A stretch of DNA of 10,345 nt, taken from positions 1 through 10,345 of the forward strand of contig JAKOOI010000095.1 of assembly GCA_022701475.1 (NCBI GenBank), given 5' to 3'. The notes below the pieces were generated by a model. It saw only the letters and a list, made by a program, of their open reading frames with translations. It made no database searches and had not been told where the DNA came from. The first letter of the stretch is position 1. Every line of letters begins with the position of its first letter. This document shows positions 1 to 6,371 of the stretch, piece after piece. Made by a program: the position numbers and the translations under genes. Source of the stretch: Weeksellaceae bacterium (GTDB lineage: Bacteria > Bacteroidota > Bacteroidia > Flavobacteriales > Weeksellaceae).

Positions 1-351
1 AAGTTCGGGAGACGGTGGATTGCTTATTTCTCCAAAGAATACCCGCAATCATTAGGGCCTTACAAATTTACCGGACTGCCGGGATTGATCATGGAACTGT
101 ATGATACCCGGAATGACTATCATTTTACAGCGGTAAAAATTGAAAAAGATTCCGATGGATATCAAGTGAATCTGAAAGGATATAAGAAGCTGAGCAAGAA
201 AGATTTTTTAAAAGCCACCTATAATCTTAAATTTACATTGGCCGGCTATCCGGCAGATATGGGGGAAGATTTTAGAAAAGAATTGCAAACGGTATATGAC
301 AAGAAGAAAAAAATGTATAACAATCCCCTGGAACTAAAACCTTTTGAATAA
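1..351 (+). CDS. GLPGLI family protein, C-terminal fragment (5' end outside window)
   Basis: The frame is open from base 1 and stops with TAA at 349-351, giving 116 residues that lack the N-terminus. The family signature is seen directly: KFTGLPGLI, with GLPGLI encoded by 73-90, preceded by GPY and an aromatic-rich stretch (RRWIAYFSKEYP), and the C-terminus reads NNPLELKPFE, typical of the group. These proteins are known as the GLPGLI / Porph_ging family of Bacteroidetes, usually secreted through an N-terminal signal peptide; their biochemical role is not established. An internal ATG at 91 is not the real start because the conserved motif lies upstream of it. In related genomes such genes often sit near TonB-dependent-receptor-like barrel genes, as here with the gene at 1025, though an opposite-strand regulator lies between them. 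Family assignment is confident; function is unknown. Confidence 0.88.
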   Translation, partial: KFGRRWIAYFSKEYPQSLGPYKFTGLPGLIMELYDTRNDYHFTAVKIEKDSDGYQVNLKGYKKLSKKDFLKATYNLKFTLAGYPADMGEDFRKELQTVYDKKKKMYNNPLELKPFE

Positions 352-398
352 ATGAAATTCAGGACAGTGAAAATTACATGCCTGTTTCTATAAAGGAT

Positions 399-422
399 AA
401 GCCTGCTTATTTATTCAGGCTT
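399..422. terminator. candidate hairpin between convergent GLPGLI and XRE genes
   Basis: A perfect 7-bp inverted repeat, AAGCCTG (399-405) and CAGGCTT (416-422), encloses a 10-nt AT-rich loop. It lies where the GLPGLI gene (+) and the XRE gene (-) converge and overlaps the last codons and stop of the XRE gene (407-409). Neither side has a proper T-tract, so it is at best a weak shared terminator. Confidence 0.35.
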
Positions 423-766
423 CTGATCAGTTCTTCCAGCTGGGAACTGATCAGCTTGGCCGCTTCCGAATCCGTGATATTGATAATGATGCCCTGCTGA
501 AAATCTTTCTGGGCAACAGCATGATCCTTCAGGGCAAAATTGGCAAGCCTGTTGTATCCGTCATGTTTTTTTCCGGTTTCAAAGAGATCAAGGATGCTTA
601 TCTGGAAAATTTCTGCCAGTTTCGGGAGGTAATTGGATTTGATATCGGTGCTTTCATTCTCCCAGTTGGTATAAGTATTTCTGCCCAATCCCAGCATGTC
701 TGCCATCTCCTGTTGTGAAAATTTGGTCTTGGTCCTGAGCTTTTTAAGATTATTGCCTACTCCCAT
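407..766 (-). CDS. XRE-family helix-turn-helix transcriptional regulator
   Basis: The 119-residue protein begins MGVGNNLKKLR. An HTH_3/XRE DNA-binding domain spans about residues 6-62: FSQQEMADMLGLGRNTYTNW (16-35) supplies the two recognition helices and LPKLAEIFQISILDLFE (47-63) the closing helices. The tail of about 55 residues ends in a probable amphipathic helix (SEAAKLISSQLEELIRSLNK), plausibly for dimerisation. The ATG at 766 is chosen over an in-frame TTG at 784 because that TTG lies inside a TATATTTG -7 promoter box (782-789), which would leave only about a 10-nt leader. The gene is divergent from the barrel gene at 1025 and convergent with the GLPGLI gene. Autoregulation and control of the divergent gene are plausible but are inference; no ligand domain is visible. 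It could equally be a stand-alone housekeeping regulator. Confidence 0.88.
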   Translation of the reverse strand: MGVGNNLKKLRTKTKFSQQEMADMLGLGRNTYTNWENESTDIKSNYLPKLAEIFQISILDLFETGKKHDGYNRLANFALKDHAVAQKDFQQGIIINITDSEAAKLISSQLEELIRSLNK

Positions 767-781
767 GCTAAAATATTTATA

Positions 782-789
782 CAAATATA
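782..789 (-). promoter_or_regulatory. -7 promoter box of the XRE gene
   Basis: On the minus strand TATATTTG matches the Bacteroidetes TAnnTTTG element, 15 nt before the ATG at 766. The nearest upstream TTG (815-817) is about 25 bp away, slightly long for a -33 element. The box sits at the edge of an alternating TA run (785-797). Confidence 0.5.
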
Positions 790-918
790 TATATATAATT
801 CATTTAAAAAATAACAATGAATTTGCCGGATTATATTTTAAATTGTCAGATAACCATAACACAGCGGGTAAATCCGGAAGAAAATAAGAAGGATATAAAA
901 AATACAGATTAATATAAC

Positions 919-926
919 TATATTTG
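919..926 (+). promoter_or_regulatory. -7 promoter box of the outer-membrane barrel gene
   Basis: TATATTTG fits TAnnTTTG exactly and lies 98 nt before the ATG at 1025, predicting a leader of roughly 90 nt. No clear TTG lies 17-23 bp upstream, so the promoter may be weak or need an activator. Confidence 0.5.
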
Positions 927-937
927 TAGTGATAAAA

Positions 938-968
938 ATGGGTTTTAACTTTACAGGGAAAATCCCAT
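938..968 (+). promoter_or_regulatory. hairpin in the predicted 5' leader of the barrel gene
   Basis: ATGGGTTTT (938-946) can pair with AAAATCCCAT (959-968) apart from one bulged T, around a 12-nt loop. It lies just after the predicted transcription start and about 57 nt before the start codon, with no T-tract following. It could be an mRNA-stability element or chance; I recognise no riboswitch class. Confidence 0.3.
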
Positions 969-1024
969 CTTTAGAAGTGTAACAAAATACGCCAACCGGT
1001 AACTAATTGATCAAATAATACATT

Positions 1025-3724
1025 ATGAAAATGAAAATCTCTTTATTCCTGATGATTTTTCTCTCTGTACTTTCTTTTGCGCAGAAAACCGTTTCGGGAA
1101 AAATTACGGATGAAGACGGAGTAGCGATTCCCAGTGCCAGCGTTACCATAGAGGAACCTGGCAAAGACGCCATTCTGGCTTATGGAATCACCAATGCCAA
1201 AGGAGAATATAAAGTCACCTTTACCTCATCCGAACCGAATGTGGACCTGAAAGTGAAAGCCTTTAACCAAAGGCCTCTTACCCGGCAGATCGGGAACAGC
1301 GACCAGACCCTGAGTTTTAAAATGGAGTCGGAAGCTACGGAGATCAAAGAAGTACAGCTGAAGACCAAGATGATCACGGCAAGAGGAGATACCATTGCCT
1401 ATGACCTGAAAGCTTTCGACAGCAAAAGCGACAGGACCCTGGCCGACGTGATGCGGAAAATTCCGGGCATTGAAGTGAATACCGACGGAACCATCCTGTA
1501 CCAGGGAAATGCCATCAATAAATTCTATGTTAACGGAAAAGACCTGATGGAAGGCGGCTACGGAACGATCAACAACTCCCTGCCGAAAGACGCGGTGCAG
1601 AAAGTGGAAGTCCTGGAAAACCACCAGCCGGTGAAAATCCTGCAGGACAAAGTGCCTTCCGATCAGGCTGCCATCAATATCAAACTGAAAAATTCGGTAA
1701 CCATGACGGGCCGCGGTGAAGTAGGGGCAGGAGCCAGCCCGCTCCTGTGGAACGTAAAGCTTACCCCGATGTTCTTCGGGCAGAAAAGCCAGTGGGTGGT
1801 GAATTACAAGACCAATAACGTCGGCGAGCAGGTAGAAAATGAAGGAAATATCCTGTCATTCGGAAGCCGTTTCGAAGGAAGAAGGATCAATGCTACCCAG
1901 AACGACTGGCTGAATGTGGAAAATGCAAGCACCCCGAACCTGCCGGTAAAAAGATACCTGCTGAACAGTGTACACTACCTTTCTGCCAATTACCTTACCA
2001 ATATTGATAAAAAGAAAGAATGGGAACTGAAGGCCAGTGCCAATTACACCAATAATGCCGTGGAAAGGGAATCTTACAGCCAGACGGATTATTTTGCAAG
2101 CCCGTCACGCCCGATAGCTTCTACCATCACACAGAATATTTTCAATAATTTTTATACGGACAAGGCAAAAGGAGAGCTGATTTTTACAAAAAATGCCAAA
2201 AAGGGATTTTTTAAGAATACCACCAGTTTTTCCCAATACTGGAATGCAGACCGCGGAATCGTCAGCCGTACCGACAGTCAGACCAAAATACTGAGAAATG
2301 GAGCAGAAGCGATAGAATCCCCGACTACCTCATTCCAGAATTCACTGAGTACCATTGTTCCGTGGAAAGAAAAGATGGTCAACGTATTATCTTTTGTGAG
2401 CTATCAGACCGACCGCCAGACCCTGGATGTGTCTCCCGCATCCTATGTTACGATTCCGGGCTTTAATCCGGGGGCGTATGCAGAAACAGTAAGACAGTAT
2501 CTGGGTCTTAAGACTTTCGAAGCAAATCATTCCGCCAATATCGGCTTCTCTACCAAAGGCTGGACCTTTACCCCGGAAATCGGATTCAATTTCAAATCGA
2601 CAGCACTGAATACGGTGCTGACAAACCTTCAGGAAGGCGTATACCACGGATATGGACAGGACTATTATAATGACCTCAAATATACTACGGCAACACCATA
2701 CGGAAGCGTGGGTATCAACTATAAGAGCGATGCCTGGATGCTCTATGCCAGCCTTCCTGTAAATTCCAATAATATCACAGCGGAAGATCCTTTAAGGTTT
2801 GTATCCAAATCGATAAACAGATTGACCTTTGAGCCAAACGCTTTTGCCCAATACACCTTTGCCTCTTTCTGGAAGGCCTCGGTGAATGCAAACATCAATA
2901 ATAATTTCGGGGAAATCAACAGCGCCTATTCCGGATTGCTCATGACTTCACCTACCAGCCTGAATGCTATGGATGCCAACAATCCTATTCCTCAGAACAA
3001 CAATAAATCTGCAGGATCCCGTCTGGAATACCGGAATCCCCTGAATAACCTGTTCTTTAACGTCAATTACAGGTTCTCAGATGCAAAAAGAAACCTGATT
3101 TCCAACCCCAGCATCAATGCGGCCGGATTTACAGTGATGCAGTACATTGAACAGGACAACCATGTACTGAGCAACAGCTACAGCGCTGAAGTGGGAAAAT
3201 ATTTTCCTAAATTCAAGACCAATGCTTCCCTAAGCTACAGCAATAATACCACAACTTCCGATGCTTTTCTTGATGATGCTGCTTTCACCAATAAAAACAA
3301 CAGCCAGTCGGTTGGTTTTAAATTCAATAATACCTATTTCAGCTGGATGAGCATCGATTACAATGCAAATGTATCCCGGACAAAGCAGACCAGCACCGGA
3401 CAGATTGTTTCCAATGCTGCCAGAAGAGGGTTTACCCATAACCTGGGGCTTTTCTTTTATCCGATTGAAAACCATACGGTAGGATTCAGTTGGGATCAGG
3501 TAAATTCCAGTGCGGAAGGACAGAAATATAACAATGGCTTTTATGATCTGTCTTACCAGTTTACCTGGGCTAAAAAGAAAATCGACTTTGAAGTGAAATG
3601 GATGAATATTGCCAATAAAAAGGTGTTTGAAAACTATGAGATCAATACCAGTAATATTTCTTACACCCGGATACAGCTCCGGCCGAGCCAGGTCATGTTT
3701 ACTGTAAAATTCAACTTTAAATAA
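1025..3724 (+). CDS. TonB-dependent-receptor-like outer membrane beta-barrel protein
   Basis: The 899-residue protein begins with a signal peptide (MKMKISLFLM to SVLSFAQ, cleavage near residue 19-20). Residues about 21-105 form a carboxypeptidase-regulatory-like beta-sandwich (VSGKITDEDGVAIPSASV, then the ITNAKGEYKV segment). Residues about 115-225 resemble a receptor plug, with LADVMRKIPGIEV (139-151), FYVNGKDLMEGGYG (167-180) and AVQKVEVLENHQPVKIL (190-206). The remaining ~670 residues are rich in alternating aromatic strands ending in VMFTVKFNFK, as expected for an outer-membrane barrel (OMP_b-brl_3-like). No TonB box is obvious. By family it belongs in the outer membrane and may import a substrate with TonB, but the substrate cannot be told. 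No SusD-like partner lies next to it, arguing against a classical glycan locus. It is monocistronic: its own -7 box lies upstream and a strong terminator starts 7 nt after the stop. Family confident, substrate unknown. Confidence 0.88.
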   Translation: MKMKISLFLMIFLSVLSFAQKTVSGKITDEDGVAIPSASVTIEEPGKDAILAYGITNAKGEYKVTFTSSEPNVDLKVKAFNQRPLTRQIGNSDQTLSFKMESEATEIKEVQLKTKMITARGDTIAYDLKAFDSKSDRTLADVMRKIPGIEVNTDGTILYQGNAINKFYVNGKDLMEGGYGTINNSLPKDAVQKVEVLENHQPVKILQDKVPSDQAAINIKLKNSVTMTGRGEVGAGASPLLWNVKLTPMFFGQKSQWVVNYKTNNVGEQVENEGNILSFGSRFEGRRINATQNDWLNVENASTPNLPVKRYLLNSVHYLSANYLTNIDKKKEWELKASANYTNNAVERESYSQTDYFASPSRPIASTITQNIFNNFYTDKAKGELIFTKNAKKGFFKNTTSFSQYWNADRGIVSRTDSQTKILRNGAEAIESPTTSFQNSLSTIVPWKEKMVNVLSFVSYQTDRQTLDVSPASYVTIPGFNPGAYAETVRQYLGLKTFEANHSANIGFSTKGWTFTPEIGFNFKSTALNTVLTNLQEGVYHGYGQDYYNDLKYTTATPYGSVGINYKSDAWMLYASLPVNSNNITAEDPLRFVSKSINRLTFEPNAFAQYTFASFWKASVNANINNNFGEINSAYSGLLMTSPTSLNAMDANNPIPQNNNKSAGSRLEYRNPLNNLFFNVNYRFSDAKRNLISNPSINAAGFTVMQYIEQDNHVLSNSYSAEVGKYFPKFKTNASLSYSNNTTTSDAFLDDAAFTNKNNSQSVGFKFNNTYFSWMSIDYNANVSRTKQTSTGQIVSNAARRGFTHNLGLFFYPIENHTVGFSWDQVNSSAEGQKYNNGFYDLSYQFTWAKKKIDFEVKWMNIANKKVFENYEINTSNISYTRIQLRPSQVMFTVKFNFK

Positions 3725-3731
3725 ATAAAAC

Positions 3732-3762
3732 AAAAAACCAATCTCACCGAGATTGGTTTTTT
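3732..3762. terminator. bidirectional rho-independent terminator
   Basis: A perfect 14-bp inverted repeat, AAAAAACCAATCTC (3732-3745) and GAGATTGGTTTTTT (3749-3762), has a 3-nt loop. The core CCAATCTC stem is followed by six T on the plus strand and, by symmetry, six T on the minus strand. It begins 7 nt after the barrel-gene stop and lies about 100 nt past the convergent histidine-kinase stop, so it can serve both. Confidence 0.92.
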
Positions 3763-3862
3763 GTTGGTACACGGTTTCCTGTCACAGTAAACAAGAATGA
3801 ATTGATGATGTATACAATAGGTTCTGCATTATACCGGCAACTTCCGGATCATTTTCATGATC

Positions 3863-5275
3863 TTAGTTTTCCCTGCTTTCCTGCTGTGAGGTGTGGTAAA
3901 AGTTCGGGAACCTGAGCTGTACGGTGGTTCCCTGGTCCTGGGAGGAACTGACGATCAGTTCTCCCTGATGCATTCTGACAATATTCCTGGCCAGTGGAAG
4001 ACCGATGCCGTAGCCTTCGTAATTGTTGGTATTGGAAGCCCTGAAAAAAGGGTCATAGATCTTATTCATTTCCCCACCGGGAATTCCGATTCCGTTATCC
4101 TTTACGATGATGTAGACATCAGTATCCGTAGCGCCCAGGGAAACCCTTACCTGCTGGAAATCGGAATATTTGCAGCCGTTCTGGATGATGTTGGTGACAG
4201 CCAGGTGCAGCAGCTGCTCATTGCCCTGCACTTTCAGTTTCTTAGGATTGTCCGGAAGCATGCTGATATCCAGGAATATGTTGTTCCGGGTATCGATTCT
4301 CCTGAGGGTTTCAATAACATCCCACAGCAGCTGGTCGATCCTGATTTCATCGATTTTCTGGATTTTCCCGTCGAAACCGGTCTGGGCGATCAGCAGCAGG
4401 GCCTTGATCTTCTTATCCAGTTTCTCCGCTTCATTCAGGATAATTCCCAGGGTTTCCTTGTACTCTTCGTTGGTACGGGAAATGGAAAGGGCTACATCCG
4501 CTTCGCCCATGATGGAGGTCAGCGGTGTCCGGAGCTCGTGGGAAACATTGCCGATGAGGTGATTCTGGGTTCCGAAAGACGTTTCAATGCGGTTCAGCAT
4601 CCCGTTGAAAGTTTCCACCAGCTCATTCAGTTCCTTGTTGTCCGGCTGGGGTTCCAGGCGCAGGTGAAGGTTTTCAGAGCTGATTTCCTTAACTTTGCTG
4701 GTGATTTTGAGGATCGGTCTGAACAGTGTTTTTGAAAGATAGAAAGAAAAGATCATGCTGAAAAACAGGGAAAGGACAATGCAGGTAATCAACGTGCGTT
4801 TCAGGAATCCCAGGTAATAAACGACGTAATGGTTTTTAGCGGAAGCAATGGCGATATAAGTCTTATCATCATGGCGGAAGGTCTGGCCGATATAATAAAA
4901 TTCTTTATCGTTGTAATTCGATTCCCCTTTCCTGACAATGCTTTTAAAAAAAGAGTCCGGAATGTGGATCTTCTGTGAAATCCGGCTGAAATTGGAATCT
5001 GCAGGAACGGCAAACACATAGTCGCGCTCCATCGGCAGTTCTTCGTCGTTCAGCCCGTTCAGGATGTAATTCTCCGGGATATCCAGGTCATCCTTGCTTT
5101 TTTCGATCTGGATAATGGTGGTGGTCCGTATTTTCAGCAGTTCATAGAACCGCTGGTGTGAGAAATTGACAATTGAAAAATATACCAGTCCGCTGAACAG
5201 CAGGATGATGGCCGTAAACACCAGCATCAGGAGCACCATCGTCTTGGTCTGGTTGGTAATGACTCTGTTGAACAT
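3863..5275 (-). CDS. two-component sensor histidine kinase
   Basis: The 470-residue inner-membrane kinase has a TM segment at about 13-36, a periplasmic region of about 120 residues without a recognised sensor fold, and a second TM at about 157-180. A HAMP linker spans about 180-235 and a HisKA domain follows, with SHELRTP placing the phospho-acceptor His at 246. The ATPase domain shows the N box (NIIQNGCKYS, 362-371), G1 (DNGIGIP, 393-399), F box (DPFFRA, 408-413) and G2 (GYGIGLPLA, 421-429). All catalytic motifs are intact and the length is normal for the class. By family it autophosphorylates on His246 and passes phosphate to the response regulator encoded 3 nt upstream, making a clear cognate pair. 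Overall layout resembles CusS/CpxA-type kinases, but the periplasmic signal cannot be deduced. The ATG at 5275 directly follows the regulator's TAG, with no strong ribosome-binding site. Confidence 0.95.
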   Translation of the reverse strand: MFNRVITNQTKTMVLLMLVFTAIILLFSGLVYFSIVNFSHQRFYELLKIRTTTIIQIEKSKDDLDIPENYILNGLNDEELPMERDYVFAVPADSNFSRISQKIHIPDSFFKSIVRKGESNYNDKEFYYIGQTFRHDDKTYIAIASAKNHYVVYYLGFLKRTLITCIVLSLFFSMIFSFYLSKTLFRPILKITSKVKEISSENLHLRLEPQPDNKELNELVETFNGMLNRIETSFGTQNHLIGNVSHELRTPLTSIMGEADVALSISRTNEEYKETLGIILNEAEKLDKKIKALLLIAQTGFDGKIQKIDEIRIDQLLWDVIETLRRIDTRNNIFLDISMLPDNPKKLKVQGNEQLLHLAVTNIIQNGCKYSDFQQVRVSLGATDTDVYIIVKDNGIGIPGGEMNKIYDPFFRASNTNNYEGYGIGLPLARNIVRMHQGELIVSSSQDQGTTVQLRFPNFYHTSQQESREN

Positions 5276-5278
5276 CTG

Positions 5279-5986
5279 CTATGGTTTTTTCATGACATAT
5301 CCCATTCCGATAACGGTATGGATCAGTTTCTGGTCTTCCTGATGGTCCAGCTTTTTCCGCAGGTAATTCACGTAGACATCCACTACATTGGTGCCGAGTT
5401 CATAATTAACGCCCCATACGGCATCCAGGATTTCCGCCCGGGAAATTACTTTTTCCGGATTATTCAGAAAATACAGAAGCAGTTTATACTCGGTTGAGGT
5501 CAATGAGATTTCTTCTCCGGCACGGGTTACTTTTTTGGTGTAATCGTTAAGGATCAGGTCTGAAAACTGGTAGATGTATTCCTGGTCTACCTCTGGTTCG
5601 GCAGGCTCTGCCGGGTTTCCGTTATGGCTTCTGCGGAGCAGGGATTTGATCCGGGCGACCAGTTCGATAAACTTGAACGGCTTTACCAGGTAATCGTCGC
5701 CGCCGCTTTCCAGTCCGAGAACAATATTTTCAGAAGTGCCCAATGCCGTAAGAAACAGGATCGGGACATGCGGATTGGTCTTCCTGATTTCCTTACAGGC
5801 ATCCAGCCCGTTCATTTCCGGCAGCATAATGTCCAGGATCACCAGGTCAAAATCATTCGATTGTACCAGCTGAACGCCTGTTTTCCCGTCAAAAGCCACG
5901 GAAACTTCATAGCCGTTTTCCTGAAGGCCTTTTTTTATAAAGGAGACTACGCCGGTTTCATCTTCGATAAGGATAATTTTTTTCAT
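5279..5986 (-). CDS. OmpR/PhoB-family response regulator
   Basis: The 235-residue protein has an N-terminal receiver domain (about 1-118): acidic pocket E8-D9, phospho-acceptor Asp52 in VILDIMLPEMNG, Thr80 in ILFLTA and Lys102 in LVKPF. A short Pro/Glu-rich linker (PAEPAEPEVD, 125-134) leads to a winged-helix DNA-binding domain (about 138-233) with LTSTEYKLL (162-170), ISRAEILDAVWG (181-192), VDVYVNYLRKKL (202-213) and IGMGYVM (226-232). All key residues are present. It is the first gene of an operon with the kinase at 3863-5275. The ATG at 5986 fits the domain start and lies 17 nt after a TATTTTTG -7 box. A 10-bp direct repeat upstream (6046-6074) is a candidate site for autoregulation, which is common in this family. 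The regulon is unknown; neighbouring envelope genes are possible targets but that is inference. Confidence 0.95.
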   Translation of the reverse strand: MKKIILIEDETGVVSFIKKGLQENGYEVSVAFDGKTGVQLVQSNDFDLVILDIMLPEMNGLDACKEIRKTNPHVPILFLTALGTSENIVLGLESGGDDYLVKPFKFIELVARIKSLLRRSHNGNPAEPAEPEVDQEYIYQFSDLILNDYTKKVTRAGEEISLTSTEYKLLLYFLNNPEKVISRAEILDAVWGVNYELGTNVVDVYVNYLRKKLDHQEDQKLIHTVIGMGYVMKKP

Positions 5987-6003
5987 AAGGATAAGGAATT
6001 ACA

Positions 6004-6011
6004 CAAAAATA
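6004..6011 (-). promoter_or_regulatory. -7 promoter box of the two-component operon
   Basis: On the minus strand TATTTTTG matches TAnnTTTG and lies 17 nt before the response-regulator ATG, predicting a leader of about 10 nt. No TTG stands at the usual -33 distance, consistent with a promoter that needs an activator. Confidence 0.5.
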
Positions 6012-6045
6012 GGAATTTATCGGGCAATTTTCCGGAACGGATTTG

Positions 6046-6074
6046 TGCCTGCTGTTTTTATTAATGCCTGCTGT
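6046..6074 (-). repeat. 10-bp direct repeat upstream of the response-regulator promoter (candidate operator)
   Basis: ACAGCAGGCA on the minus strand occurs twice, at 6074-6065 and 6055-6046, with a 19-bp period. Three bases matching in the following five (nnAAT) extend the similarity. The pair lies about 35-63 bp upstream of the -7 box at 6004-6011. OmpR-family regulators usually bind tandem direct repeats, so this could be the binding site of the operon's own regulator; that is inference. Confidence 0.4.
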
Positions 6075-6091
6075 AAATCTAACCAATAATC

Positions 6092-6124
6092 AAAAAAAAA
6101 TCTCCCAGTTTCCTGAGAGATTTT
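6092..6124 (-). terminator. rho-independent terminator of the tRNA-Val pair
   Basis: Read on the minus strand, AAAATCTCTCAG pairs with CTGGGAGATTTT (one T-G wobble) around a GAAA tetraloop and is followed by further T's down to 6092. It starts 3 nt after the second tRNA ends. It should isolate the tRNAs from the downstream two-component operon. Confidence 0.9.
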
Positions 6125-6127
6125 GTG

Positions 6128-6202
6128 TGGGCCCTGAGGGATTCGAACCCCCGACCCTCTGGGTGTAAACCAGATGCTCTGAACCAACTGAGCTAAGAGC
6201 CC
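6128..6202 (-). tRNA. tRNA-Val (anticodon UAC), second copy in transcription order
   Basis: The 75-nt cloverleaf folds fully. The acceptor GGGCTCT pairs with AGGGCCC (one wobble). D-stem GCTC/GAGC, anticodon stem TCTGG/CCAGA with loop TTTACAC (anticodon TAC at 6167-6165), and T-stem GGGGG/CCCTC with loop TTCGAAT follow. The discriminator is A; the 3' CCA is not encoded (CAC follows), so it must be added enzymatically. It reads GUA and, depending on U34 modification, other valine codons. Sequence is identical to the copy at 6237-6311. Confidence 0.97.
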
Positions 6203-6236
6203 TGAAATTTTTTAAAAGGCTTCAGTATCCTTTGTG

Positions 6237-6311
6237 TGGGCCCTGAGGGATTCGAACCCCCGACCCTCTGGGTGTAAACCAGATGCTCTGAACCAACTGA
6301 GCTAAGAGCCC
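6237..6311 (-). tRNA. tRNA-Val (anticodon UAC), first copy in transcription order
   Basis: All 75 nt are identical to the copy at 6128-6202, with the anticodon at 6276-6274 and no encoded CCA. The two copies are separated by 34 nt. This copy is promoter-proximal, with a TATATTTG box ending 29 nt before its 5' end, so both tRNAs are probably cut from one precursor. Confidence 0.97.
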
Positions 6312-6340
6312 CTATACTTGTTTCCTCGTTTAGAGTGGTG

Positions 6341-6371
6341 CAAATATACAACTTATTTGGAAATCTCCAAA
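6341..6371 (-). promoter_or_regulatory. promoter of the tRNA-Val pair (TTTG-N19-TATATTTG)
   Basis: On the minus strand TTTG (6371-6368) and TATATTTG (6348-6341) are exactly 19 bp apart, matching the Bacteroidetes housekeeping promoter in both boxes and spacing. The -33 part lies inside the last codons of folC, whose stop is at 6353-6355. It predicts a start near 6335 and a leader of about 24 nt before the first tRNA. Confidence 0.75.

Noticed and set aside
767..784. TTG start giving a six-residue extension of the XRE regulator
   Set aside because: The codon overlaps the TATATTTG -7 box, so the transcript would begin downstream of it.
785..797. Alternating TA run upstream of the XRE gene, considered as a phase-variable microsatellite
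   Set aside because: It is short and lies outside any reading frame; its position at a promoter is adequately explained by AT-rich promoter sequence, although spacing variation cannot be excluded.
3230..3772. A 180-codon minus-strand open frame over the end of the barrel gene
   Set aside because: It is antisense to a well-supported coding region and its start would lie beyond the shared terminator; its composition looks like a reverse reading of barrel strands.
3893..4735. A 280-codon open frame on the plus strand opposite the histidine kinase
   Set aside because: It lies fully antisense to a kinase whose motifs are all intact, and its translation shows no recognisable domain or promoter.
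6203..6236. Spacer between the two tRNA genes, checked for a third RNA or processing element
   Set aside because: It is only 34 nt, AT-rich, and shows no cloverleaf or strong hairpin.
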